Origin: SZAS-7 sp964514655
Lineage (GTDB): Bacteria; Chlamydiota; Chlamydiia; Chlamydiales; FEN-1388
Assembly (NCBI GenBank): GCA_964514655.1
Contig: CAZEQY010000004.1
Coordinates: 116,044 to 180,043, forward strand
Direction of reading: 5' to 3'
DNA length: 64,000 nucleotides
The notes under the pieces are model-generated. The model did no database searches. It was given only the letters and a program-made list of their open reading frames with translations, and was not told the origin of the DNA. Position 1 is the stretch's first letter; the number at the start of each line of letters is the position of its first letter. This document shows positions 43,894 through 52,352 of the stretch, in pieces. The position numbers and the translations under genes are program-made.

Positions 43894-44907
43894 ATGCATC
43901 AGCACTATTTACAACAGGCTCTAGCTTTAGCTAAAACAAGGCGAGGCTATTGTGCTCCAAACCCTGCAGTTGGGGCTGTTGTCGTCAAAGACAAAACTAT
44001 TATTGGTACAGGTGCACACTATGCCTGCGGTATGCCTCATGCTGAAGTTGAAGCCCTAAAAGGCTTGGGTGCTAAAGCCCAAGGCGCAACTCTATATGTT
44101 ACTTTAGAGCCCTGCTCTCACTATGGACGTACACCTCCTTGTACAAAAGCTATTTCTGAAGCCGGCATCAGCGAAGTGTTCTATGGATATAAGGATCCAA
44201 ACCCTCTAGTTGCCGATTCTAATTTTATACATATGCCTCTTGCTGAAATTGACGCTTTTTATAGGAGCTATGCTCACTGGCATCAAACTTCAAGGCCGTG
44301 GGTCACAGCAAAAATTGCCCTAAGTTTAGATGGAAAAATCGCAGGGCCACAAGGCATCCGTGTAGCTATCACCGGTCCTGAATTAAAAGAGCGAACCTAC
44401 GAATCGCGAAAGTGCCGAGATGCCATTTTGACTACTGCCAAGACGATTATACATGACAATCCAAGACTTGATATACGCGGTACTGAATCAAAGCCAATAT
44501 ATATACTCGATCGAAATCTCTGCCTAACTGATGAGTATCAAATTTGGCAAAATACAAATAGGCTGACTGTCTTTTATTCCCCAGCATGTAGGTTGACACC
44601 CTATAAGGTGGGCAACATTAGCTTTGTCCCCATTCTAGAACAAGATGGGCAGCTTGATTTAGATCAGGTAATAAACTATATTGGCCGCGATGGGGTACAT
44701 GATTTGTGGGTAGAAGCTGGCGGCATATTGCTAGAGTCGCTTCTTGCTCGCAACTATGTAGATACGCTGCATATATACTGTGCAGCAAAGTGGCTGGGGC
44801 TAGATGCGCAGTCGGCATTTAGTACTCGGGTGCATTTGGAGCAGTTTACACAAAAAAAATGGATTCAAGTTGGCGACGATGTCGTTTGTGAAATGGAGAG
44901 GGTATAA
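43894..44907 (+). CDS. ribD: Riboflavin biosynthesis deaminase/reductase
   Basis: 337 residues. N-terminal cytidine-deaminase-like zinc motif: PHAEVEAL (about 49-56) and EPCSHYGRTPPC (about 73-84). C-terminal reductase domain with KIALSLDGKIAGPQG. It deaminates and reduces the pyrimidine intermediate of riboflavin synthesis in the cytosol. First gene of ribD-ribE-ribBA-ribH-surE. Slightly short of the usual 350-370 residues, from a trimmed reductase C-terminus; no catalytic element appears missing. Confidence 0.94.
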   Translation: MHQHYLQQALALAKTRRGYCAPNPAVGAVVVKDKTIIGTGAHYACGMPHAEVEALKGLGAKAQGATLYVTLEPCSHYGRTPPCTKAISEAGISEVFYGYKDPNPLVADSNFIHMPLAEIDAFYRSYAHWHQTSRPWVTAKIALSLDGKIAGPQGIRVAITGPELKERTYESRKCRDAILTTAKTIIHDNPRLDIRGTESKPIYILDRNLCLTDEYQIWQNTNRLTVFYSPACRLTPYKVGNISFVPILEQDGQLDLDQVINYIGRDGVHDLWVEAGGILLESLLARNYVDTLHIYCAAKWLGLDAQSAFSTRVHLEQFTQKKWIQVGDDVVCEMERV

Positions 44908-45500
44908 TGTTTACTGGATTAGTTGATCATACAGGGGTTATAGAAGCAATTGTCAGCACGGCAAAAGGGCTTAAAATTACTATTCGATCAAATTTTACAG
45001 ATATTGCTGTCGGAGAAAGCATTGCCGTCGATGGCGTCTGTTTAACAGCCTTAGAGCCTTCTCTTGGACGGTTTTTTGTTGAAGTCTCTCCTGAAACTCT
45101 TGCGGTAACTACGATAGGGCTACGCTCTATAGGCTCTCGCGTGAATCTTGAGCGCTCTCTTCGGGTTGGAGATCGCCTTGGCGGCCATTTTGTTACAGGC
45201 CACGTTGATGTCATGGCAACTGTTGCAGAGATTGAGCTGCACGCTGATTTTTGGTTTGTGCGATTTACATCAAATCTTGAATATCTTGTTCCTAAGGGCA
45301 GTATAGCAATAAATGGCGTAAGTCTAACCATCAATAAAGTGACATCTGACGGTTTTACCATCATGCTCATTCCGCATACTTTAGCCATTACAAACCTTGC
45401 AGAAATGACTGTAGGTTCTTGTGTAAACCTTGAATATGACATGTTAGCAAAAATTGTTGTAAATTCTGCAAAAAATATATACAGTGTTGCCGAACAGTGA
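44907..45500 (+). CDS. ribE: Riboflavin synthase, alpha chain
   Basis: 197 residues, two tandem lumazine-binding domains. MFTGLVDHTGVIE starts domain one and GGHFVTGHVDVMAT (about 90) is the domain-two entry; both have the family motif. It makes riboflavin from two molecules of 6,7-dimethyl-8-ribityllumazine. The ATG shares its A with the ribD stop (TAATG), so it is coupled. The paired SVNLE/CVNLEYDML elements close each domain. Complete. Confidence 0.93.
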   Translation: MFTGLVDHTGVIEAIVSTAKGLKITIRSNFTDIAVGESIAVDGVCLTALEPSLGRFFVEVSPETLAVTTIGLRSIGSRVNLERSLRVGDRLGGHFVTGHVDVMATVAEIELHADFWFVRFTSNLEYLVPKGSIAINGVSLTINKVTSDGFTIMLIPHTLAITNLAEMTVGSCVNLEYDMLAKIVVNSAKNIYSVAEQ

Positions 45501-45515
45501 TGCGGGAGTTAGACA

Positions 45516-46739
45516 ATGTCAATAAGACTTGCAAAAGTTCACGATGCCCTAGTTGCCTTGCGACAAGGCCAGATGGTTATTTTAGTAGATGATGAAAATC
45601 GTGAAAATGAAGGGGATATGGTTATTGGGGCAGAATTTGCAACGCCTGCTTCTATCAACTTTATGATCCAAAATGGGGGTCTTGTTTGCCTTGCGATGCC
45701 AAGTAGTGAAAGTAGGCGCCTAGAAATAGCGTTATTGCCAAGGCGTAGTGCTTCAGCATCTATTACACCTCACTTTATGACTTCGTTTGGAGCCGCTGTC
45801 GGGATATCTACTGGTATTTCTGCGGCTGACCGTGCAACTACCATCAAACGTGCATGTGATCCTACAAGTCGCTCTCAGGATTTTGTTACTCCTGGTCATG
45901 TGTTTCCTTTACTTGCAAATGATAAGGGTGTCTTTGGCCGTCAAGGCCATACTGAGGGCGGTGTTGATCTTATGCGCCTTGCAGGACTTGGGCCCATGGC
46001 GGTAATTTGCGAAGTTATGAATCCAGATGGCACCATGGCTAAGGGAGAAGAGCTCATCTTGTTTGCCAAGACAAACAAACTACCCATGCTTTCTGTAGAT
46101 GACATTGCCTACTATAGGATGTATCATGACTGCCTGATCCGTGAAGTTGCAAGCGCAAAGATGCCTGTTGTTAATCGCGGCGTATTTCAAATTCGTGCCT
46201 TTGAAAGCAACATTGACGGTGCTGAGCACATAGTGCTTATCAAAGAATCTGAAGACCCTCGTAAGCCGGTTTTAGTGCGCATACATTCAGAATGCTTTAC
46301 AGGTGATCTATTAGGCTCTAGCCGCTGCGACTGCGGCTGGCAGCTGGAACATTCACTCGATAGAATAGGAGAAGAGGGAGGCATGCTTATCTACCTGCGT
46401 CAAGAAGGCCGCGGTATAGGCTTGGTAAACAAAATTCGGGCTTATGCCTTGCAGGATCGCGGGCTGGACACAGTAGAAGCAAACAAGCAACTTGGCTTTT
46501 CAGCAGATGAGCGCGACTACGGCATTGCTGCTCAGATACTCAGATACCTTGAGGTGCCCAATGTGCGACTACTCACTAATAACCCCAAAAAAATCGAAGG
46601 CATCACACAGTATGGCATTAACGTTATAGAGCGCGTGAGCCTAGAAATGGTGCCCACTAGTGATAACGTACAGTATTTAGAAACAAAGCGAGATAAATTA
46701 GGACACCTACTGTCCTTTACAATGGAGATTTCTGCATGA
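45516..46739 (+). CDS. ribBA: Bifunctional DHBP synthase / GTP cyclohydrolase II
   Basis: 407 residues. The N-terminal RibB half holds DDENRENEGDMV (about 27-38) and the DxATTI-type block RATTIKRACDP. The C-terminal RibA half has VRIHSECFTGDLLGSSRCDCG with the zinc cysteines, and EGRGIGL. It makes the two ribose/GTP-derived precursors of riboflavin. 15 bp after ribE and overlapping ribH in ATGA. Confidence 0.95.
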   Translation: MSIRLAKVHDALVALRQGQMVILVDDENRENEGDMVIGAEFATPASINFMIQNGGLVCLAMPSSESRRLEIALLPRRSASASITPHFMTSFGAAVGISTGISAADRATTIKRACDPTSRSQDFVTPGHVFPLLANDKGVFGRQGHTEGGVDLMRLAGLGPMAVICEVMNPDGTMAKGEELILFAKTNKLPMLSVDDIAYYRMYHDCLIREVASAKMPVVNRGVFQIRAFESNIDGAEHIVLIKESEDPRKPVLVRIHSECFTGDLLGSSRCDCGWQLEHSLDRIGEEGGMLIYLRQEGRGIGLVNKIRAYALQDRGLDTVEANKQLGFSADERDYGIAAQILRYLEVPNVRLLTNNPKKIEGITQYGINVIERVSLEMVPTSDNVQYLETKRDKLGHLLSFTMEISA

Positions 46740-47257
46740 ACCTCATTACTGCAAAGCCAGTTTCGGGCCCTTTCCGCATTGGCATCGTCACGAGCCAATT
46801 TAACGGCCACATCACTAAACTCCTATATGAAGGTGCTGTAGCGCGTTTAAAAGAACTTGCTATTGATCCAAGTCAGGTGACAGCTACATGGGTGCCAGGA
46901 GCGGTTGAAATTCCCGTTGTTGCCCAGGCGATGGCAGAGAGCCTTACCTATGATGTTATTATTGCCTTTGGCTGCGTTATCCGCGGTGAAACAGATCACT
47001 ACGTCTACGTATGTGAGCTTGTAAGCCAAGGTTGCCAGCGAGTTTCTTTAGATTATGGAATTCCCGTTATTTTTGGTGTATTAACAACCAATAACGAGCA
47101 ACAAGCACTTGAGCGTGTAACAGGAATAAAGACAAATATGGGCAAAGAATGCGTGGATACTGCTCTTGCAACGCTCTCTGTAACACGCCAGGTTTATGAA
47201 CAAAGTTGTGAAGATGACCTCTTTTGTGAAGCCGCGTCCCAGCATACTGATTACTAA
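46736..47257 (+). CDS. ribH: 6,7-Dimethyl-8-ribityllumazine synthase
   Basis: 173 residues. RIGIVTSQFN near the N-terminus, WVPGAVEIPVVAQAM (about 50-64) and GCVIRGETDHYVYVCE (about 81-96) are the substrate-site blocks, including the catalytic histidine (H91 region). The usual NxxQALxR helix is NNEQQALER (about 120). It condenses DHBP with the pyrimidine intermediate; forms an icosahedral or pentameric shell. The 3' end overlaps surE by about 44-62 bp. Confidence 0.94.
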   Translation: MNLITAKPVSGPFRIGIVTSQFNGHITKLLYEGAVARLKELAIDPSQVTATWVPGAVEIPVVAQAMAESLTYDVIIAFGCVIRGETDHYVYVCELVSQGCQRVSLDYGIPVIFGVLTTNNEQQALERVTGIKTNMGKECVDTALATLSVTRQVYEQSCEDDLFCEAASQHTDY

Positions 47258-47987
47258 TGATGATGGAATAGAGGCCCCTGGAATAAGCCATCTGTATAAT
47301 GCTGTTTCTACCTGTTGCGATGCTGTGGTTGTAGCTCCTAGTGTAGAGCAGTCTGCAACGAGCCTTTCTATCACTACGCGTGAGCCACTCATGCTTAAAC
47401 AGATGGGCGATAGATCAAGCTGGACTGTTACCGGCACACCTGCAGACTGCGTAAAGCTTGGCTTAAGTGTGGTCATGAAAGATGCCCTTCCAGATCTTAT
47501 CCTATCAGGTATTAATAGCAGCAGCAATTCTGGTCGCAATGTTCTTTATAGCGGCACCTGTGGTGCGGTGATTGAGGGCGTGCTTCATGGCATCCCTGGC
47601 ATGGCGCTATCATGTTATGATGCTAGTAGCTACAGTATGGCTGAAGAGTTTATACCAAGGCTTATAGAATATGTACGTACGCATCCACTTGCTCTAGGGA
47701 GCTTTTTAAACATAAACTTTCCTTCTATTAAGGAGCAAGAATTCAAGGGTCTTAAGATGGTGCGTCAGGGTAGAGAATTTTGGACAGAATCTCCTACAAA
47801 ACACTCTCAGGCTCATTATATGCTTGGAGGCAGGCTTGCTACATTTGATGAAGATGATAGCGATGTTCACTGGCTAAAAAAGGGCTATATAACTGTTGTG
47901 CCCATACATATCTCCGAGCTAACAGATCATAGACATCTTGATCAGCATAAAGCGCATTTTGAAGAGTATTTTCGCGGAAATTCATGA
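47214..47987 (+). CDS. surE: 5'-nucleotidase SurE
   Basis: 257 residues from ATG 47214 (MTSFVKPRPS), or 263 from ATG 47196; both overlap ribH and neither has a strong ribosome site, so the start is open. The metal site ITNDDGIEAPG is near the N-terminus, and SGINSSSNSGRNVLYSGTCGAVIEG (core SGINSSSNSG) is the second ligand region. SurE hydrolyses nucleoside monophosphates. Its tie to riboflavin genes may be for FMN or RNA turnover (inference). Overlaps the next ORF by 4 bp. Confidence 0.92.
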   Translation: MTSFVKPRPSILITNDDGIEAPGISHLYNAVSTCCDAVVVAPSVEQSATSLSITTREPLMLKQMGDRSSWTVTGTPADCVKLGLSVVMKDALPDLILSGINSSSNSGRNVLYSGTCGAVIEGVLHGIPGMALSCYDASSYSMAEEFIPRLIEYVRTHPLALGSFLNINFPSIKEQEFKGLKMVRQGREFWTESPTKHSQAHYMLGGRLATFDEDDSDVHWLKKGYITVVPIHISELTDHRHLDQHKAHFEEYFRGNS

Positions 47988-48853
47988 AACTAGTATTAAT
48001 TTTTCTTTTAGCAGCTATTCATCTTGGTGCAAGTGATGAAAAGGTTATACTCATTACAGGTGCCTCTCGCGGCATTGGATGCGAGACTGCCAAAAAACTT
48101 GCAGCTCTTGGCCATAAAGTATATGCCTCCTCACGAGGTGGCAATCAGGACATACAGCTTGATGTAACGGACGATATAAGTGTTCAACGGGCAGTAGAAC
48201 GTATAGTGACAAAAGAAGGACGCATCGACGTTCTTATAAATAATGCCGGATGCGCTGTATTTGGACCTTTTGAGCTTGTGACAATCGAGCAGGCAAAGCG
48301 AGTTTTTGATGTAAATTTCTTTGGAACCATGCGTCTTATGCAAGAGGTGATGCCTATTATGAGAAACCAAAATAGTGGGTTGATCATCAATGTAAGCAGC
48401 ACCTCAGGCGTTCGCCCATCGCCCGGATGGGATATTTATGCAGCTTCAAAATTTGCAATAGAAGGGTTATCAGAAGCGGCTCGTGCTATGGCCCACCAAT
48501 GGAATATCGATGTCGTTGTTGTTGAGCCCGGTACTACAGCTACACACTTTATGAAGGAGTCAACAGAGTTAGGAAGTCGCCGGACAAAAAAAACTGCTAT
48601 CTATGATGGATTTATGCCAAACGCCCTTACATGGATGCAAGAGAGGCTAGCTGCCGGACAACATGCTGAAGAAGTTGCAGCTGTTATAGCAGAGATAGTT
48701 AGTGTAGACAAGCCAAAAATGCGCTACCAAACTTCAGTTACTGGACGGCAAACTGTTTCTAAGATTCATTGCGATCCCACGGGAGAATACTCGGTACAGC
48801 AGCAGGAGCTACTCCTACAGCCTCTTTGGAAAGCTCCCCAAAACCCGGCATAA
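47984..48853 (+). CDS. Short-chain dehydrogenase with a signal-like N-terminus
   Basis: 289 residues. The classic SDR set is present: TGASRGIG cofactor site (about 25-32), NNAG (about 80), IINVSSTSG with the serine, and DIYAASKFAIEG with YxxxK (about 156-160). A short hydrophobic stretch (KLVLIFLLAAIHLGAS, 2-17) precedes the Rossmann fold, unlike ordinary SDRs. This could be a signal peptide or membrane anchor, putting the enzyme in the envelope (inference), or a mis-set start: ATG 47984 is coupled to surE, and no later ATG leaves the motif intact. Substrate unknown. Confidence 0.82.
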   Translation: MKLVLIFLLAAIHLGASDEKVILITGASRGIGCETAKKLAALGHKVYASSRGGNQDIQLDVTDDISVQRAVERIVTKEGRIDVLINNAGCAVFGPFELVTIEQAKRVFDVNFFGTMRLMQEVMPIMRNQNSGLIINVSSTSGVRPSPGWDIYAASKFAIEGLSEAARAMAHQWNIDVVVVEPGTTATHFMKESTELGSRRTKKTAIYDGFMPNALTWMQERLAAGQHAEEVAAVIAEIVSVDKPKMRYQTSVTGRQTVSKIHCDPTGEYSVQQQELLLQPLWKAPQNPA

Positions 48854-48913
48854 GAGTTGCATAAATCATACGATACATTCTATATGTGGGCTTATTAGAG
48901 ATGGAGATCTGAT

Positions 48914-49308
48914 ATGGATTTTCACTTGCCCGCGAGAACCTGCTTACACTTGCTAAAAACCCAAACGATATATTTGCGGTTGGAAAAGATAATAAGATTG
49001 AGGCTATTTCTCGATACGATATCTTTGGGCGATTTTGGTGCTGGATTACTGGCACGTCTAATACTAAAAAGGTGCGAGATGCCATTTTGAGTTCTGTCGA
49101 CTCAGTATATAGCCACTTCCAAGAGGAGCATGCGACCTATTCTCAAGAAGGTAGGTTCTTTTATTTGAAGCATGATATCGAAGTCGTAAAAACGCTTAGG
49201 GTGGTAGACAAAGGTATTCAAGACAAGGCTGAGAAACTATTGAGTGAAAAGGTCAATCCGGCATCAGAGAAAATGAAAGAGCTAGGCAAGCTGTTTAAGG
49301 GACTTTAG
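48914..49308 (+). pseudogene. Small hypothetical gene with a probable start-proximal frameshift
   Basis: GGAG at 48903-48906 and ATG at 48914 open a frame (MDF...) that soon diverges. The frame carrying a convincing protein (SLARENLLTLAKNP, then FAVGKDNKIEAISRY, and EEHATYSQEGRFFYLKHD) begins without an ATG. Adding one T to the TTTT run at 48918-48921 joins the two, giving about 132 residues. So either one base was lost in the genome or the run was misread. An internal GTG at 49072 gives a 78-residue remainder. Basic and helical at the end; family not recognised. Its stop overlaps the convergent gene by 14 bp. Confidence 0.6.
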
Positions 49309-50848
49309 TATTTTTGCCATCTACAAATGTATGCAGTGGAGTCATAGTAAGTAGCTTCTTGGGAGGGCAGGTGAGGATATTGTCTGGAAGAACGCATAAG
49401 TCTGCTAGCTTTCCTGGGGTTATAGAACCCCGTTCATGCTCTTTACAGCATGCGTAAGCGGCATCTATCGTATACATTCGCAGGGCCTGATAGGGCGTTA
49501 CACACTCTTTAGCGTTCCAGCCACCTGAGGGATTACCAAAAAGATCTTGCCTTGTGATGGCGGTGTAGATGCCTAAGAGGGGGTTAAGGTCAACGATAGG
49601 GGCATCAGAGCCTCCTGCAACTATACATCCCGCATCTAGTAGCGATCGCCAGAGGTAGGCACTATTTTGGGCGCGCTCTTTTCCGAGGCGTTTTTCAACC
49701 CAGTGCATATCTGCTGACATATGAAGTGGCTGCATGGCTGCAATGATACCAAGGTCGCTAAAGCGTGCAATATCATCTTTTGCTATAAGCTGGGCATGTT
49801 CTATCCGCGGGCGATGACTTGGGACTTTTTGGTAGGCATTTAGTATAACGTGATTTGCTCTATCGCCAATAGCGTGGGCTGCTAGCTGAAAGCCCATTGA
49901 GCGGGCTTTATCTAAAAGAGAAAGGAGCTCTTTTTCATGCCACAGCAATAACCCCGACTCGCCATGTGCATCTGCATATGGCTCAAAAAGGCATGCCCCG
50001 CGCGATCCTAATGCTCCATCGATAAAAAACTTAGCTGCACGCACTTCAAAAAATGGTCCATAGCTTTCTGGGCCTATTTCAGAAGCGGGTGATGGCATTT
50101 TGACCATGGCAGATATGCGTACAGGTAGCTCACCACGTGCACTTAGTTCTCTACAGGCATCTACTTGCTCTTTAGTCATAGAAGCATCGCAAATGGTAGT
50201 TATGCCAAGCTCTAAGCAGCAGTTAAGGACATGCTTTATGAGCGACCTTGCATCCTGCTCTTCCGGCTTTGGCATATAGGGAAATAGCAGGCTCTTCGCG
50301 TTATCAAGAAGAATGCCTGTTGGCTTGTTATTCTTATCTCGGTATATTTTGCCGCCATGAGGATCTGCTGTATGTTCATTTATGCCTCCAATTTGTAGAG
50401 CGAGGCTATTTACCCATGCTCCATGGCAGTCTATTCTTCGCAAAAAAACGGGGTTATTTGGAGAGACTTCATCTAGCTCACATGCCCTTGGCAACGTATG
50501 GTCATGCCAGAGATGTTCATCCCAGCCATTACCAACTATCCAGCTGCCGGGCTCTGATTGCTGGACAGCTTTTAAGACGCGTTCTAAGATCTCATCTTTA
50601 CTCGCTAAGTCAGTAAGCCTGAGCTCGTGCAGCTTCATATACCCTTCATAGAATATATGAGCGTGGGTGTCGATAAATCCCGGATAGACATAGGCGCCCT
50701 GCAGGTCTAGTACTTCGTCTACAGGTATACTAAGAGCGCGCTCCTCTCCAACCCATAAGATTTTGTTATCTTCTATCACGCAGGCTGTTGCCGTTGCTAG
50801 CTTGTCGCACATGGTAATGAAGGTGGCATTTCGCAGGGCAAGGCGCAT
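49295..50848 (-). CDS. YtcJ-like metal-dependent amidohydrolase
   Basis: 517 residues. The metal ligands HxH in YPGFIDTHAHIFYEG (about 56-70), then WIVGNGWDEHLWHD, AAHAIGDRANHVIL, RIEHAQLI and GGSDAPIVDLNPL, give the amidohydrolase-3 (YtcJ/LAF) subfamily. N-terminal and C-terminal strands form the small composite domain. It should hydrolyse an amide or imine bond in the cytosol; substrates of the subfamily vary. It and the two genes behind it run on the minus strand in a 2980-bp block and may be one transcript. Confidence 0.88.
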   Translation of the reverse strand: MRLALRNATFITMCDKLATATACVIEDNKILWVGEERALSIPVDEVLDLQGAYVYPGFIDTHAHIFYEGYMKLHELRLTDLASKDEILERVLKAVQQSEPGSWIVGNGWDEHLWHDHTLPRACELDEVSPNNPVFLRRIDCHGAWVNSLALQIGGINEHTADPHGGKIYRDKNNKPTGILLDNAKSLLFPYMPKPEEQDARSLIKHVLNCCLELGITTICDASMTKEQVDACRELSARGELPVRISAMVKMPSPASEIGPESYGPFFEVRAAKFFIDGALGSRGACLFEPYADAHGESGLLLWHEKELLSLLDKARSMGFQLAAHAIGDRANHVILNAYQKVPSHRPRIEHAQLIAKDDIARFSDLGIIAAMQPLHMSADMHWVEKRLGKERAQNSAYLWRSLLDAGCIVAGGSDAPIVDLNPLLGIYTAITRQDLFGNPSGGWNAKECVTPYQALRMYTIDAAYACCKEHERGSITPGKLADLCVLPDNILTCPPKKLLTMTPLHTFVDGKNTKVP

Positions 50849-50850
50849 CT

Positions 50851-51579
50851 TTAGCTAAAGCTTATATAGAGTGGATAATGGTCTGACACATCCCTTTCAA
50901 TTACTTCAAAGTGGTGTACTTTGACGTCGGGGCAGGTGAGTATATAGTCAGCAAATTTTTCGTCTTTAGGGTAGTAGCGGCTTCTTGTCGAGGTAACATT
51001 ATGAAGAGCTACGTGGTTAGTCATGTTTTCTTCGAGGATCTTAAAACTTTCAGTGTCGGGGCGCAAGTTAAAGTCGCCAGCCAAAATTTTTGGTACTGTT
51101 AAAGCGTTCATAAACTCTTTTACCTTTTGAGACTGGATAATCCGCTCAGGGGCATCAAGCTTGCCCTTGCCATTCCAGAGGCCATGAAAGTTCATCACGT
51201 TATAGCGCTTGTTATCAGCTTCAAGTAATACCCACTGCAAGATCCGCATGTGGTCTGCTCCCATGCCAGAAAAATAGGGGTTTTGATATACCTCAAAGGC
51301 TCCTTCATCGAGTATAGCGACGCTGTTTTTGATAAATATACCCACGCCGTAGCTGTCGTTCACAACAGGGCGAAATATGCCTCTATGCTCCGACAGCAGC
51401 CTGCCAATATCCGCAAAGATGTCTAGGTGCACAAGGCGATCATCGCTTGACACTTTGCCTTGAGCGTTAAGGTAGACTTCTTGCAGGCAAAATATATCGA
51501 CGTCCTTATGCTCGTTGATAAAGTCTAACAGGGGGGTATTTACATGTCCGCCCCAGATGTTTAAGGTGATAAGTTTCAT
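50851..51579 (-). CDS. Endonuclease/exonuclease/phosphatase family hydrolase
   Basis: 242 residues. Family blocks in order: LITLNIWGG (2-10), IFCLQEVYLN (about 30-39), GDFNLRPDTESF (about 165) and SDHYPLYISF at the C-terminus, with metal- and phosphate-contact residues. Relatives are Mg-dependent phosphodiesterases acting on nucleic acids, phosphoinositides or sphingomyelin. No signal peptide is visible. Stop 2 bp before the amidohydrolase gene; start overlaps the peptidase stop by 4 bp. Bacterial EEP enzymes can be virulence factors; here open. Confidence 0.85.
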   Translation of the reverse strand: MKLITLNIWGGHVNTPLLDFINEHKDVDIFCLQEVYLNAQGKVSSDDRLVHLDIFADIGRLLSEHRGIFRPVVNDSYGVGIFIKNSVAILDEGAFEVYQNPYFSGMGADHMRILQWVLLEADNKRYNVMNFHGLWNGKGKLDAPERIIQSQKVKEFMNALTVPKILAGDFNLRPDTESFKILEENMTNHVALHNVTSTRSRYYPKDEKFADYILTCPDVKVHHFEVIERDVSDHYPLYISFS

Positions 51580-52274
51580 GGTGATTTACTGATGCCTAGT
51601 ACGTAGTTTGCGATGACGCGTAATTGCTTAGCTGTTTCAGAGCCGCGAAAGCCTTCTATATCTTCGTAGCGTATTTTCGCTACATACTGACGCGTATATT
51701 CATTTGAGAGGGGAGAGTAGCTCCAGTGCCACTCTTCTTCTTCATAGCCAACGGGCCTTTTGGCATCTTTTGAGGTGTAGGGCCGAAAAAAGCCAAACCT
51801 TTGAGCGTTTTTTTGTAGCCACTCAAATTCTAACTTACCTTGTCCGCTTGCAAAGTATTCCGGCTCTACGCTGTTTATGTCGACGTCTGTTCCCCAGTGA
51901 TGGCGCGATGTTCCTGGCATAGAGCTATAGCGCAGGATATGCTTTGCTCGCTCGTGCGGCTTTGTATAGCTTTTGGCATTATCGCTCCACTTTGCTTCCC
52001 ATATGGCCTTTTGGGCATAGAACGTTCTTGTTGCAGAGACTATTTTAAGTGTTATGCCATCTTGTTTTGCAGCTTCTGCCATTTTAGAGAAGGCGTCCAT
52101 AGCTTCTTTACGCAGATACTGCGTACTTTCTTTTGCAGAATAGGCTTCTGGCACTATGACAAATAGGGCATCGTTTTTTGGATCAAACTGACCCAAGAGG
52201 TGCGCGCGAGAAATTTCAGCACTTTCAAGCAGGTAGGTTGCTAAAAGGCAAATTGCAAAGACTATATTTTTCAT
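51576..52274 (-). CDS. VanY-like D-Ala-D-Ala carboxypeptidase (M15), secreted
   Basis: 232 residues with a signal peptide (about 1-18, ending in LESAE). The M15 zinc site is present: SRHHWGTDVDIN (about 118-129) with His and Asp ligands, and EEEWHWSY near 176 with the second histidine. Arg in KIVSATRTFYAQ fits the substrate site. Acts in the periplasm on peptidoglycan stem peptides. That fits a cell that still makes or remodels some peptidoglycan. Confidence 0.9.
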   Translation of the reverse strand: MKNIVFAICLLATYLLESAEISRAHLLGQFDPKNDALFVIVPEAYSAKESTQYLRKEAMDAFSKMAEAAKQDGITLKIVSATRTFYAQKAIWEAKWSDNAKSYTKPHERAKHILRYSSMPGTSRHHWGTDVDINSVEPEYFASGQGKLEFEWLQKNAQRFGFFRPYTSKDAKRPVGYEEEEWHWSYSPLSNEYTRQYVAKIRYEDIEGFRGSETAKQLRVIANYVLGISKSP

Positions 52275-52295
52275 AATAAACCAGATGGTAGCGTA

Positions 52296-52324
52296 TTGAC
52301 ACTTGGCCTGTCAACCACTAGTAT
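52296..52324 (+). promoter_or_regulatory. Strong promoter with a dyad over the -35 box
   Basis: TTGACA (52296-52301), 17 bases, TAGTAT (52319-52324). The -35 is half of a perfect inverted repeat, TTGACA-N7-TGTCAA (52296-52314), which could be an operator. The ATG of the oxidase gene is 28 bp downstream, with AGGAG before it. Confidence 0.65.
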
Positions 52325-52352
52325 GTGAGCCCACATCAATTAGGAGCACATT

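Noticed and set aside
47081..47539. Minus-strand 152-codon frame opposite ribH and surE
   Set aside because: Both plus-strand genes are complete and conserved; the minus frame has no recognisable feature.
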